A stretch of 64,000 nt of DNA, taken from NCBI GenBank assembly GCA_021737945.1, contig JAIPCX010000001.1, positions 326,813 through 390,812 of the forward strand. Reading direction: 5' to 3'. A program made the position numbers and the translations under genes. Source of the stretch: Polynucleobacter sp. GTDB taxonomy: Bacteria; Pseudomonadota; Gammaproteobacteria; Burkholderiales; Burkholderiaceae_D. Shown one piece after another: positions 30,682-39,645 of this stretch (its first letter is position 1; every line of letters starts with the position of its first letter). The notes below the pieces were generated by a model. The model was not told where the DNA came from. It did not search any database and saw only the letters and a list, made by a program, of their open reading frames with translations.

Positions 30682-31353
30682 ATGCCTCTCGCTGAAATCA
30701 AATCCAAACCCCGCTGGGAACGACGTAAAGACGCGCGGCCGCAAGAATTGCTGGCAGCAGCGCTGGACCTGTTCGTTGAGCGTGGTTATGCCGCGACCCG
30801 ACTCGATGACGTGGCGGCGCGCGCGGGCGTATCAAAAGGTACGCTCTACCTTTATTTCGAAAACAAAGAAGAGTTATTCAAAGAAGTAGTACGCGCCAAT
30901 TTAGTATCCGCACTGGCTGAGGCGGAAGATTACGCAAGCAACTACGCAGGGAAAAGTCGCGATCTATTACGCGGATTTATTTTGCGTTGGTGGAAGCATG
31001 TGGGCGAAACCAAGCTCTCAGGCATTTCAAAATTAATGCTAGCGGAGTCAGGTAACTTTCCTGACGTGGCGCGCTTTTATCACGAAGAAGTCATTCAACG
31101 CAGTAACGCATTAATCATTGGCCTACTGGAACGCGGTATCGCGCGCGGCGAATTTAGGCCTATCGATACCGTTAACGCCAATCTGGTAATTGTGGCGCCG
31201 GTGGTGATGCTCATGATGTGGAAGCATTCCTTTAACTCCTGCCGCATAGAGCCGATTTCCGCACCGGAGTATCTAGATTGTTTTCTTGATTTGTTATTGA
31301 ACGGCCTGCAATCAACACCTAGCTCTATTCCTGTCTCTCAATCGCTTAATTAA
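30682..31353 (+). CDS. TetR/AcrR-family transcriptional regulator
   Basis: 223 residues from ATG 30682; a longer frame begins inside the promoter and is rejected. The N-terminal helix-turn-helix reads TRLDDVAARAGVSKGTLYLYFENKEELF (shown for its ARAGVSKGTLYLYF core). The C-terminal two-thirds is the ligand-binding helical domain. It is followed 13 nt later by an RND adaptor gene and then the pump, so it most likely represses this efflux operon. Confidence 0.92.
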   Translation: MPLAEIKSKPRWERRKDARPQELLAAALDLFVERGYAATRLDDVAARAGVSKGTLYLYFENKEELFKEVVRANLVSALAEAEDYASNYAGKSRDLLRGFILRWWKHVGETKLSGISKLMLAESGNFPDVARFYHEEVIQRSNALIIGLLERGIARGEFRPIDTVNANLVIVAPVVMLMMWKHSFNSCRIEPISAPEYLDCFLDLLLNGLQSTPSSIPVSQSLN

Positions 31354-31366
31354 ATTATCTAATCGC

Positions 31367-32500
31367 ATGCGACGTCGAATTATTCTTATAGTGATCTTGC
31401 TGATCATCATCGCGGGTGGCGTAACTTGGACGCTGAAGCAAAAGTCCGTCGTCAAACCTACGCCCGTTACCGCTCCCATCGCAGCAGCAGCGCCCACCTT
31501 AGAGTTCTTGCCTTCAGAAATTTTTACAGCCAAGCCACTGGAACTTCAACAAACACTATCGCTCACGGGCGCACTACGAGCAGTCGATATCTCTAGCGTA
31601 AAAGCGCGCGTAGCAGCGGAAGTACGCGAGATTTCTGTACGTGAAGGTGATACCGTCCGTGCCGGTCAAATCGTAGCAAGAATGGATGCCACTGAATTTC
31701 AGGCGCGCGTTGATCAGGCACGCGGCACGCTCAATGCTGCGCGTGCTCAGCTAGACATAGCGACTAAAAATCGCGACAACAATCGCACCCTAGTTGAAAA
31801 AGGCTTCATCTCTAAAAATGCGTTTGATAATTCGGCCAGCCAGTACGCTACCGCCGAAGCCAACGTTGAGGCGGCCAAAGGTGCGCTCGATGTGGTGCAA
31901 AAATTAGTCAATGACACGGTAATTCGATCACCCATTTCTGGCGTAGTTGCGATGCGCTATGTGCAGGCAGGTGAAAAAGTTTCGGCTGACAATAAATTAC
32001 TCGATATCGTTAATCTGCAAAAAATGGAGTTGGAAGCCGCTGTTCCAACCAATGACATTACTAACGTCGCTATCGGCCAACGAGTCACGCTGCGTACCGA
32101 AGGTTTACCGCAAACGATAGAAGGCAAAGTGGTACGTATTAATCCGGCGACGCAATCAGGTTCGCGCTCGGTCTTGGTGTATGTACAGATCGCTAATCCA
32201 CAAAATCAACTGCGCTCAGGCATGTTCGCTGAGGCGCAGCTCATCTTGAAAACCAAAGCTAGCGTGCTTGCCCTGCCTCAGAATGCTATTCGCAAAGAGG
32301 GTAATAGAGCCTATGTGTATGTGATTGAAGCCGATGTCTTGGCCCGCAAAGCAATCACCGTTGGCATGAGCGGCCGCAGTGGCGACGACTATATGACCGA
32401 AGTGTTGTCTGGCATCGATTTTGGTACTCAAATCGTTCGTACCGATATGGGTAGCCTGCAGCCCGGTACCCACGTGCGCATTAACGCCCCTAGTCAATAA
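31367..32500 (+). CDS. RND efflux periplasmic adaptor
   Basis: 377 residues, membrane fusion protein. N-terminal hydrophobic segment of about 18 residues starting at residue 4 (signal anchor), a lipoyl half VREGDTVRAGQIVARMDA, an alpha hairpin rich in Ala/Gln/Asn, the second lipoyl half IRSPISGVVAMRYVQAGEKV and a beta barrel with ATQSGSRSVLVYVQIANPQN. No lipobox is present, unlike the second adaptor at 38422. Stop and next start are 13 nt apart, coupling it to the pump. Confidence 0.92.
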   Translation: MRRRIILIVILLIIIAGGVTWTLKQKSVVKPTPVTAPIAAAAPTLEFLPSEIFTAKPLELQQTLSLTGALRAVDISSVKARVAAEVREISVREGDTVRAGQIVARMDATEFQARVDQARGTLNAARAQLDIATKNRDNNRTLVEKGFISKNAFDNSASQYATAEANVEAAKGALDVVQKLVNDTVIRSPISGVVAMRYVQAGEKVSADNKLLDIVNLQKMELEAAVPTNDITNVAIGQRVTLRTEGLPQTIEGKVVRINPATQSGSRSVLVYVQIANPQNQLRSGMFAEAQLILKTKASVLALPQNAIRKEGNRAYVYVIEADVLARKAITVGMSGRSGDDYMTEVLSGIDFGTQIVRTDMGSLQPGTHVRINAPSQ

Positions 32501-32513
32501 AAGGTTCTGATCC

Positions 32514-35500
32514 ATGTGGTTCACTCGCATCAGTATTGGTAACCCCGTACTCGCCACCATGATGATGGTGGCATTTGTGGTGCTCGGCCTGTTCTCCTAT
32601 CAACGCTTGCGAGTCGATCAGTTTCCTGATGTGACCTTTCCTATTGTGGTGGTGCAAACAGAGTATCCCGGTGCTGCGCCCGAAACCGTAGAGAGCGACA
32701 TCACGCGCAAAGTCGAAGAAGCGGTGAATACCATTAACGGTATCAACAGCCTGACTTCGCGCTCCTACGAAGGTCAGTCCATCGTCATCATTGAATTTGC
32801 GCTGACAGTCGATCCAGCACAAGCTGCCCAAGATGTACGCGAAAAAGTAGCGTTGATTAAATCAGCGTTTCGCAAAGAAGTGAAAGAGCCTCGCGTAACG
32901 CGCTTTGATCCGGCAGACCGACCAATTTTCTCGGTCGCCGTGACGAATGATGCAGGAAAAAGCCGTTACACCATCCGTGAGCTAACCACGATCGCTGATC
33001 AACTGGTTAAAAAACGTCTGGAAAATGTACGTGGCGTTGGATCTATTTCTCTGGTGGGTGGAGTTAAACGTGAAATTCAGATTTACGTTAAACCGGCTGA
33101 GATGCAAGCATTAAACATCAGCATGGATCAGGTGCTGAATGCAGTTCGCAATGAAAATCAAGAACTCCCTGCAGGTGCTGTACGTGCGCTGACGAACGAA
33201 CAAATGGTACAGGTGCAGGGTCGCCTGAAACACCCAGAAGATTTCGAACGGATTGTTATCGTTAAACGCGGTGGGAATCCTGTCTTATTAGGACAAATTG
33301 CCCGCGTCGTCGATAGCCAACAAGAACAAGAGAGCTTGGCGATGTTTAATGGTCAGCGCACCTTAGCGCTCGATATCATTAAAGCGCAAGGACAAAACAC
33401 GATTGAAGTGGCTGATGGCTTGAAAAAAGTAATGAAAGAGTTGCAACCCACCTTAGATGCTCTGCACCCGGGCGTGAAGGTTGAAGTCATCAAAGATGGA
33501 TCGCGGCAGATACGCGTTGGCGTCGAAAATGTGCGTCGCACGTTAATCGAAGGTGCGTTACTCACCATTCTGATCGTATTTTTATTTTTGAATTCATGGC
33601 GCTCAACGGTCATCACAGGCTTAACGCTGCCGGTCTCATTGATCGGTACGTTTTTATTCATGGATTTGTTTGGCTTCACCATCAATATGATTACTCTGAT
33701 GGCGCTGTCATTGTGTGTGGGATTACTGATTGATGATGCGATTGTGGTGCGCGAAAATATTGTGCGCCATGCAGGCATGAAGGTGAATGGACGTTTCAAG
33801 CAACCCCGCGAAGCTGCATTAGAGGGTACGCAAGAAATTGGCTTGGCTGTCCTTGCCACCACGTTTTCTATTGTGGCGGTGTTTATACCAGTGGGCTTCA
33901 TGGGCGGCATCATCGGCCGCTTCTTCCATCAGTTTGGCATCACGGTTGCTGCTGCCGTACTGATATCGATGTTTGTTTCATTTACGCTCGATCCCATGCT
34001 GTCATCTATCTGGCATGACCCCGAAGTTCACGGGCAACATGGGCCACGTCGAGGATGGTATGCAAATACCATCGGTCGCGTACTCGCACAATTCGAAAAA
34101 TTAGTGCAGTGGTTTTCTCGTATGTATCAAGTGGCTTTGACCTGGTCGCTTAAGCATCGAGTCGCGACACTGATCTTAGCAATCGCTACTTTTTTGGGAG
34201 GCTTGGCGATACCTGCTTCGGGTCTCATTGGTAGTGAATTTGTACCGCAAGCAGACTATTCCGAAACCGGAGTGATCTTTTATACGCCGGTGGGTTCATC
34301 GCTGGAATTCACAGAAAGCAAAGCACGCCAAGTCGAAACAGCATTACGTGCTTTACCTGAAGTACGTGATCTTTACACCACGATCAATACCGGTACCTTG
34401 CAAGGCAAAAATTATGCGACGGTCTATGCACGACTAGTACCGCGCAGTGAGCGTCAACGCACCACCAAACAATTGAATCAGCCTTTGCGTGAACAGCTGA
34501 TGAAAATTCCTGGCATTACTGTCACACACGTTGGCACACTCGACGGTGTGGGTGGCGATAATAAGCAATTACGTTTATCTATCCTCGGACCGGATCTCAA
34601 GCAATTAGCCAAAATTTCGGATGAAGTGAAATCTAAAATGGCCACGATGCAAGGCGTGGTGGATCTCGATTCAAATTTAAAGCCTAACAAGCCCAGCATC
34701 TGGATAGAACCACACCGAGAAGCCGCGGCTGATTTAGGTATTGGTGTTGCTCAGATTGGTAATGCGCTGCGTCCATTACTTGCCGGTGATCCGGTGGTGG
34801 GTTGGCGTGCACCGGATGATGAAACCTATGATGTCACTGTACGGTTAGCTCCTTCTGAGCGCACTAACATCGCTGATCTTTCACGCCTCATGTTAGCCAG
34901 CACACAGATGAATAGCGATGGCACACCGATGATGGTGCCCTTGCGCCAAGTAGCCAGCATTACACCGGCATCGGGCGCTAATCAGATTAATCGTCGCGAT
35001 CTCAATCGCGAAGTAGAACTCTCCGCCAATGTGGTGGGACGTTCAGCGGGTCAAGTCAGTGCTGAAGTAAAAAAAGTTTTAGAAGGAATGAACTGGCAAC
35101 CGGGCTATCGATTTCAAGTCGGGGGTGCGACTAAAAATATGCAGGAATCATTTGGTTATGCTTTGTCGGCGCTGCTCTTGGCGATTATTTTCATTTACAT
35201 GATTTTGGCTTCTCAGTTCGCCAGCTTCCTGCAACCGATCGCCATCATGTCGGCACTCCCACTGACCTTGATTGGTGTCTTCCTTTCACTCATGTTTTTC
35301 CGTTCGACCTTGAATTTATTTTCTATCATCGGCTTTGTGATGCTGATGGGCTTAGTGACCAAGAACGCAATCTTGCTGGTTGATTTTGCGAATCAAGCGC
35401 GCAAAGAAGGTATGGAACGTAATGCCGCGCTACTTGAAGCAGCTCACGTGCGTTTGCGCCCGATTTTAATGACCACCTTAGCGATGGTGTTTGGCATGGT

Positions 35501-35684
35501 GCCGCTCGCGCTAGGTTTAGCGGAAGGCTCTGAGCAGCGCGCACCGATGGGCCAGGCGGTCATTGGTGGAATCATCACCTCATCCATTTTGACCTTGGTG
35601 GTCGTTCCGGTGATTTACACCTGGCTCGATGATTTCGCTGTATGGGCGCGTGCGCGCTTCTTGCAAGTACGGGAAGATAGCTAA
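32514..35684 (+). CDS. RND multidrug efflux pump (HAE1 type)
   Basis: 1056 residues, inner-membrane proton-driven transporter with 12 expected helices and two large periplasmic loops. Helix 1 reads VLATMMMVAFVVLGLFSYQRL; the first porter loop has VDQFPDVTFPIVVVQTEYPGA; helix 4 contains the proton-relay Asp pair in LCVGLLIDDAIVVREN; the second half has LLALIIFIYMILASQF-like and LMGLVTKNAILLVDFAN segments. MdtB/MexK-like by general appearance. No outer-membrane gene follows directly; tolC at 36828 or the channel at 42789 may serve. Confidence 0.93.
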   Translation: MWFTRISIGNPVLATMMMVAFVVLGLFSYQRLRVDQFPDVTFPIVVVQTEYPGAAPETVESDITRKVEEAVNTINGINSLTSRSYEGQSIVIIEFALTVDPAQAAQDVREKVALIKSAFRKEVKEPRVTRFDPADRPIFSVAVTNDAGKSRYTIRELTTIADQLVKKRLENVRGVGSISLVGGVKREIQIYVKPAEMQALNISMDQVLNAVRNENQELPAGAVRALTNEQMVQVQGRLKHPEDFERIVIVKRGGNPVLLGQIARVVDSQQEQESLAMFNGQRTLALDIIKAQGQNTIEVADGLKKVMKELQPTLDALHPGVKVEVIKDGSRQIRVGVENVRRTLIEGALLTILIVFLFLNSWRSTVITGLTLPVSLIGTFLFMDLFGFTINMITLMALSLCVGLLIDDAIVVRENIVRHAGMKVNGRFKQPREAALEGTQEIGLAVLATTFSIVAVFIPVGFMGGIIGRFFHQFGITVAAAVLISMFVSFTLDPMLSSIWHDPEVHGQHGPRRGWYANTIGRVLAQFEKLVQWFSRMYQVALTWSLKHRVATLILAIATFLGGLAIPASGLIGSEFVPQADYSETGVIFYTPVGSSLEFTESKARQVETALRALPEVRDLYTTINTGTLQGKNYATVYARLVPRSERQRTTKQLNQPLREQLMKIPGITVTHVGTLDGVGGDNKQLRLSILGPDLKQLAKISDEVKSKMATMQGVVDLDSNLKPNKPSIWIEPHREAAADLGIGVAQIGNALRPLLAGDPVVGWRAPDDETYDVTVRLAPSERTNIADLSRLMLASTQMNSDGTPMMVPLRQVASITPASGANQINRRDLNREVELSANVVGRSAGQVSAEVKKVLEGMNWQPGYRFQVGGATKNMQESFGYALSALLLAIIFIYMILASQFASFLQPIAIMSALPLTLIGVFLSLMFFRSTLNLFSIIGFVMLMGLVTKNAILLVDFANQARKEGMERNAALLEAAHVRLRPILMTTLAMVFGMVPLALGLAEGSEQRAPMGQAVIGGIITSSILTLVVVPVIYTWLDDFAVWARARFLQVREDS

Positions 35685-35771
35685 ATGCTCAGTTTTTCTA
35701 AGCTTGATTTAATAGCAAAAAATAATCACTCCGTTTGATAAAATGTCGCACTTTCTCCGCTAACCCCATTG

Positions 35772-36458
35772 ATGAAATCTAGCCTGACAGCCATGAACTT
35801 AGAACAAGCCCGCGTGAACATGATAGAGCAGCAAATCCGTACCTGGGATGTACTCAATCAACAGGTCTTACAGACACTGGTGGCGGTGCGTCGTGAAGCC
35901 TTCGTCCCCACGGCCTATCAATCACTAGCTTTTTTTGATACTGAAATTCCACTTCCAGGCGGCGAAAATATGCTGTCGCCAAAAATGGAAGCACGCTTAT
36001 TACAAGAAGCGGCTATCAATGATGATGAATCCGTGCTCGAAATCGGCGCAGGATCGGGATATATGGCGGCTTTGCTTGCGCACCATGCGCGACACGTCAC
36101 TACGATTGAAATTCTTCCTGAACTTAAACAACTGGCAGAAAAAAATTTAACGAACTATGGCGTCGCTAACGTTAACGTTGAACTCGGCGATGGCGCACAC
36201 GGTTGGATGGGTGCAGGTCATCGCGCTGCGCCTTGGGATGTGATCGTCATTTCTGGCGCGCTGCCCGTGTTGCCGAAAGTATTTCTCGAGCAGCTGCGTG
36301 TTGGTGGACGCTTGATTGCCGTGATCGGTGAAGCGCCGGTCATGTCGGCTTGTCTGGTGACACGCACTCAAGAAGATGCTTGGGATAAACGCACTTTATT
36401 TGAAACCTGCATTACGCTTTTGCATAATGCTGAAACGCCTTCGGCGTTTCATTTTTGA
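35772..36458 (+). CDS. pcm: Protein-L-isoaspartate O-methyltransferase family
   Basis: 228 residues from ATG 35772; ATG 35793 (MNLEQARVNMIEQQIRTWDV) is the start seen in many betaproteobacterial homologues and may be right. SAM site VLEIGAGSGYMAALLA, then VTTIEILPELKQLAEKNL and WDVIVISGALP. In this subfamily the role in isoaspartate repair is assumed, not proven. The last codons form a terminator-like hairpin. The order pcm, rhodanese, tolC is common in Burkholderiales. Confidence 0.87.
   Translation: MKSSLTAMNLEQARVNMIEQQIRTWDVLNQQVLQTLVAVRREAFVPTAYQSLAFFDTEIPLPGGENMLSPKMEARLLQEAAINDDESVLEIGAGSGYMAALLAHHARHVTTIEILPELKQLAEKNLTNYGVANVNVELGDGAHGWMGAGHRAAPWDVIVISGALPVLPKVFLEQLRVGGRLIAVIGEAPVMSACLVTRTQEDAWDKRTLFETCITLLHNAETPSAFHF
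36432..36456 (+). terminator. Terminator hairpin inside the pcm 3' end
   Basis: GAAACGCC (36432-36439), loop TTC, GGCGTTTC (36443-36450), then ATTTTTG. The stem lies fully in coding sequence (codons for ETPSAF) and the T run reaches the TGA stop, so coding and terminator overlap. Confidence 0.65.
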
Positions 36459-36473
36459 TTGCGGCTAGTCGCT

Positions 36474-36797
36474 ATGAATCATTTGTCGGCTCCCGAACTG
36501 GCTCACTGGCTCGCAGATGCTGAACGCAAAGCACCCGTACTACTCGATGTGCGTGAACCGTGGGAATTCGAAACGTGTCACATTCCTGAATCGCAGTTGA
36601 TGCCTATGAGCAGCATACCGGCCAGACAAGAAGAATTAGATCCGGAGCAAGCCATCGTTTGCATTTGTCATCATGGTGCTCGCAGCATGCAGGTTGCCGC
36701 ATTTTTAGAACGCGCAGGATTTACAGACGTCACTAACTTGACAGGTGGAGTCCACGCTTGGGCGATGCAGGTTGATACCAGTATGCCCACGTATTAA
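36474..36797 (+). CDS. Rhodanese-like sulfurtransferase domain protein
   Basis: 107 residues from ATG 36474 (MNHLSAPEL); an upstream TTG overlapping the pcm end is less likely. Single rhodanese domain: VLLDVREPWEFETCHIPES and the catalytic Cys in VCICHHGARSMQVAAFL, followed by VTNLTGGVHAWA. GlpE-like small soluble sulfurtransferase. The active-site loop CHHGARS is typical of those next to tolC in betaproteobacteria. Substrate unknown. Confidence 0.9.
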   Translation: MNHLSAPELAHWLADAERKAPVLLDVREPWEFETCHIPESQLMPMSSIPARQEELDPEQAIVCICHHGARSMQVAAFLERAGFTDVTNLTGGVHAWAMQVDTSMPTY

Positions 36798-36827
36798 AGC
36801 CAGACCAAAATTCACGGGAAAAGAAAA

Positions 36828-38141
36828 ATGCAACGAACTCAATTAGCTTCATTGATCGCCGGTATATGTTTGGCTATTGACGCTCAAGCCATGACACTGC
36901 TCGACGCTTTCAACGCAGCACAGGCCTACGACAGCCAGCTCGCCAGTGCACGCGGTGCACGTGATGCTGCTTATGAAAAATCCACCCAAGGTTTTGCGGG
37001 ATTGTTGCCCACCGTGTCGGCAACAGCGAATATCAATCGCATTAGTACTCACCTCACCACGACCGGTATTGATCGCACCATTGACTATACCCAAGAGGTC
37101 TATCAGCTCCAGCTTAGGCAACCTATCTATAACCGTAATAATTTTGAACTCTACGAACAAAGCAAGCTGCAAGTAAATGCGGGCGAAATTCAATTTGAAC
37201 AAGCCAGAAATGATCTGGCTCTGCGTGTCGCCCAAGCTTACTTTGATGTGCTGGCGGCACAAGATGTGATTTCTTTCCTAGCCGCGCAAAAAACGGCAAT
37301 TACGGAACAGCTTGAATCTGCTAAACGGAATTTTGAAGTCGGCACGGCCACCATCACCGATACCCATGAAGCACAAGCTCGCTTTGATTTGGCACTGGCA
37401 CAAGAAATCGCTGCGAACAATGATCTCGAAGTCAAACGCAATGCGCTCGCCGTAATTACTGGCCAAGTACCTCCAGAACTCCGTAGCCTGCGATCGGGTG
37501 TAAAACTTACCAGTCCCGAGCCATCCAGCATGGATAAGTGGGTGCAAAGTGCTGAGGCTGGTAATTTCAGCGTCATCGTTCAAGGCTTGTTGGTAGATAT
37601 CGCCAAACTAGAAATCAGCCGTAATCGCGCAGGTCACTTTCCCACGCTGGATGGGGTGGCAACACAAAGTCAACGTAAAGATCTGACGTTCACCAGTCCC
37701 ACCACGAACACCACTTCAGCAGTAGGACTTCAGTTAACGATTCCTTTGTTCGCTGGCTTTTCAACTACCAGCAAAATACGCGAAGCGATTTCATTAGAAA
37801 ATCAAGCCCGAGCTAATCTGGACACTGCAAAACGCGCAGCGATGCAAAATGCTCGCGCAGCTTATCTTGGTGTGCAAAGTGGACTATCGCAAATACGTGC
37901 GCTTGAAGCCGCTGAAGTATCCAGTAACTCAGCCTTGGAGTCGAATAAACTAGGCTACGACGTCGGCGTGCGAATCAATATCGATGTACTCAATGCGCAG
38001 CAGCAGTTGTACTCAACCCGTCGCGATTTGGCTAAGGCGCGGTACGACACACTGATCAACGGATTACGCTTAAAAGCAGCCGCTGGCACCTTGGGCGAAG
38101 TGGATTTGGCTGAATTGAATGCCTTGCTCGACATACGTTAA
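36828..38141 (+). CDS. tolC: TolC-family outer-membrane channel
   Basis: 437 residues. Signal peptide to about residue 21 (IAGICLAIDAQA), then LLDAFNAAQAYDSQLASARGARDAAYEK and two long helical-hairpin halves typical of TolC, each with a beta-barrel strand pair; PIYNRNNFELYEQSKLQVNAGE and YDVGVRINIDVLNAQQQLYSTRRDLAKARYD (shown for the NAQQQLYSTRRDLA core) are characteristic of the type I secretion/TolC branch. It may serve the MacAB-like pump or the first RND pump. Confidence 0.92.
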   Translation: MQRTQLASLIAGICLAIDAQAMTLLDAFNAAQAYDSQLASARGARDAAYEKSTQGFAGLLPTVSATANINRISTHLTTTGIDRTIDYTQEVYQLQLRQPIYNRNNFELYEQSKLQVNAGEIQFEQARNDLALRVAQAYFDVLAAQDVISFLAAQKTAITEQLESAKRNFEVGTATITDTHEAQARFDLALAQEIAANNDLEVKRNALAVITGQVPPELRSLRSGVKLTSPEPSSMDKWVQSAEAGNFSVIVQGLLVDIAKLEISRNRAGHFPTLDGVATQSQRKDLTFTSPTTNTTSAVGLQLTIPLFAGFSTTSKIREAISLENQARANLDTAKRAAMQNARAAYLGVQSGLSQIRALEAAEVSSNSALESNKLGYDVGVRINIDVLNAQQQLYSTRRDLAKARYDTLINGLRLKAAAGTLGEVDLAELNALLDIR

Positions 38142-38249
38142 GTGACCCTGACAAAACAAGCACTTAAACAATTCAAAAGCTTGTGTTTCAGACTCAGTTA
38201 TTTTGACTCGTCCGCCCTGAAAACGCGGCTTAGCCTGCGCATAAATCGC

Positions 38250-38410
38250 TATACTGAGCACAGATAAAAGAACGGTCATGCTGATCTTACTTGCATGATC
38301 GTCACTCGCTCAGAAGAGGGACTCTGTTATATGGAGTCTTAAAACATCGTCGAGTTTTCAATTTGAAATTTTTTAATAATCGTCAGCATTCGGCTGATGG
38401 TTTTTTTATT
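38250..38410 (+). promoter_or_regulatory. Structured leader or small RNA before acrA, ending in a terminator
   Basis: A -10-like TATACT (38250-38255) is followed by three possible hairpins: GGTCATGC/GCATGATC (38274-38300), GACTC/GAGTC (38320-38338), and the terminator at 38381-38407. A transcript from about 38262 to 38407 would be about 145 nt and end 15 nt before the acrA ATG. It could be an attenuator of acrAB or an independent small RNA. The -35 is poor. Confidence 0.4.
38381..38407 (+). terminator. Intrinsic terminator directly before acrA
   Basis: CGTCAGC (38381-38387), loop ATTCG, GCTGATG (38393-38399; one G-U pair), then G and seven T (38401-38407). The acrA ATG is at 38422 with no clear ribosome site between. 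Confidence 0.8.
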
Positions 38411-38421
38411 GGCTTGACAAC

Positions 38422-39633
38422 ATGAATATAACGTCGCGCGCATTAATCCCTTCCGCCCTTCTCCTTTTGCTGCTGAGTGCTTGCGGCGACAAAAAACCGG
38501 CTGCGCCACCCGGTGCAGGTGCACCGCCGCCCGCCAATGTCGGCGTGATGACGGTGGCACCCGAAGATGTCGCCAACACCACTGAATTACCGGGTCGAAT
38601 TGAAGCCGTTCGAAATGCCGAAGTTCGCGCCCGCGTGGGTGGCATTGTGCAAAAACGCTTGTTCGGTGAAGGTAGCGAAGTGCGTGCAGGTGCGGTGCTC
38701 TATCAAATTGATTCAGCACCCTTTCAAGCCGCCTACAGTAGCGCTGAAGCGGCACTGGCTCGCGCTGATGCAAATCTGGGGCAAGCGACGACGCGCTTAA
38801 ATCGCTACCGCGGTCTAGTTGAGAGCAACGCTATCAGCAAGCAAGAATTTGATGATGCCCAGAGCTCACAAAAACTAGCAGCAGCGGATGTCGCTGCGGC
38901 TAAAGCGGTATTGGACAATGCGCGCTTAAATCTTTCCTACTCTACGATCACAGCACCGATCGCCGGACGCATAGGACGCACGCTGGTGACTGAAGGTGCA
39001 CTCGTTACGGCGAATGACCCAACAGCGCTTGCAGTGATACAGCAGCTCGATCCGATTTATGTAACGCTAACTCAATCGAGTGTTGAACTTTCGCATCTAC
39101 GTGAAAAAATTGCTCAGTCTGGTCAGCGCGGTACTAAAGTCAAACTGACCTTGTTGACTGAAGATGGAAAACCTTATGCACACACCGGTCAGTTTCTGTT
39201 TTCAGAAACGACGGTTGATCCATCATCGAGCTCGGTGATTTTGCGTGCGCAATTTCCTAACCCGGAACGCACGCTATTACCCGGTATGTATGTACGCGTG
39301 CAGCTTGAGCAAGGTGTGCGTGCTGGCACCATCACCGTACCTCAACAAGCAGTGATGCGCACCGCGGATGGATCGATTGTGATGAGCGTCGATGCTGAAG
39401 GCAAAGTCACACCTAAGCCTGTAAAAACCGGAGCCGCCTACGGCACACGCTGGATCATTACTTCAGGGTTGAATGCAGGTGATCAGATCATTGTCGAAGG
39501 GCTGCAAAAAGCCAAACCCGGCGCAACTGTCAAAGCAAACCCATGGCAGCCCGCGGGAGCTAGTGGATCTGCTGGATCTGCAACACCCAATGGATCAGGT
39601 TCGCCTGCCGCTGCAGCACCCGAAAAGAAATAA
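38422..39633 (+). CDS. acrA: AcrA-type RND efflux adaptor lipoprotein
   Basis: 403 residues. Signal peptide with lipobox LLSAC followed by GDKKPAAPP; lipidated periplasmic adaptor. Lipoyl halves RVGGIVQKRLFGEGSEVRAG and ITAPIAGRIGRTLVTEGALV, an alpha hairpin with LNRYRGLVESNAISKQEFD, and the end SGLNAGDQIIVEGLQKAKPG. An in-frame stop at 38395 limits the start to 38422. C-terminal tail is Gly/Ser/Ala/Pro-rich. Operon with acrB (12 nt gap). Confidence 0.94.
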   Translation: MNITSRALIPSALLLLLLSACGDKKPAAPPGAGAPPPANVGVMTVAPEDVANTTELPGRIEAVRNAEVRARVGGIVQKRLFGEGSEVRAGAVLYQIDSAPFQAAYSSAEAALARADANLGQATTRLNRYRGLVESNAISKQEFDDAQSSQKLAAADVAAAKAVLDNARLNLSYSTITAPIAGRIGRTLVTEGALVTANDPTALAVIQQLDPIYVTLTQSSVELSHLREKIAQSGQRGTKVKLTLLTEDGKPYAHTGQFLFSETTVDPSSSSVILRAQFPNPERTLLPGMYVRVQLEQGVRAGTITVPQQAVMRTADGSIVMSVDAEGKVTPKPVKTGAAYGTRWIITSGLNAGDQIIVEGLQKAKPGATVKANPWQPAGASGSAGSATPNGSGSPAAAAPEKK

Positions 39634-39645
39634 GGACGCTTCACC

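Noticed and set aside
33353..33913. 186-residue open frame antisense to the RND pump gene
   Set aside because: Shadow of a strongly recognised pump gene; composition is unlike a real protein.
38414..38419. TTGACA just before acrA as a -35 element
   Set aside because: No -10 at 16-19 nt downstream and the promoter would start inside the coding sequence.
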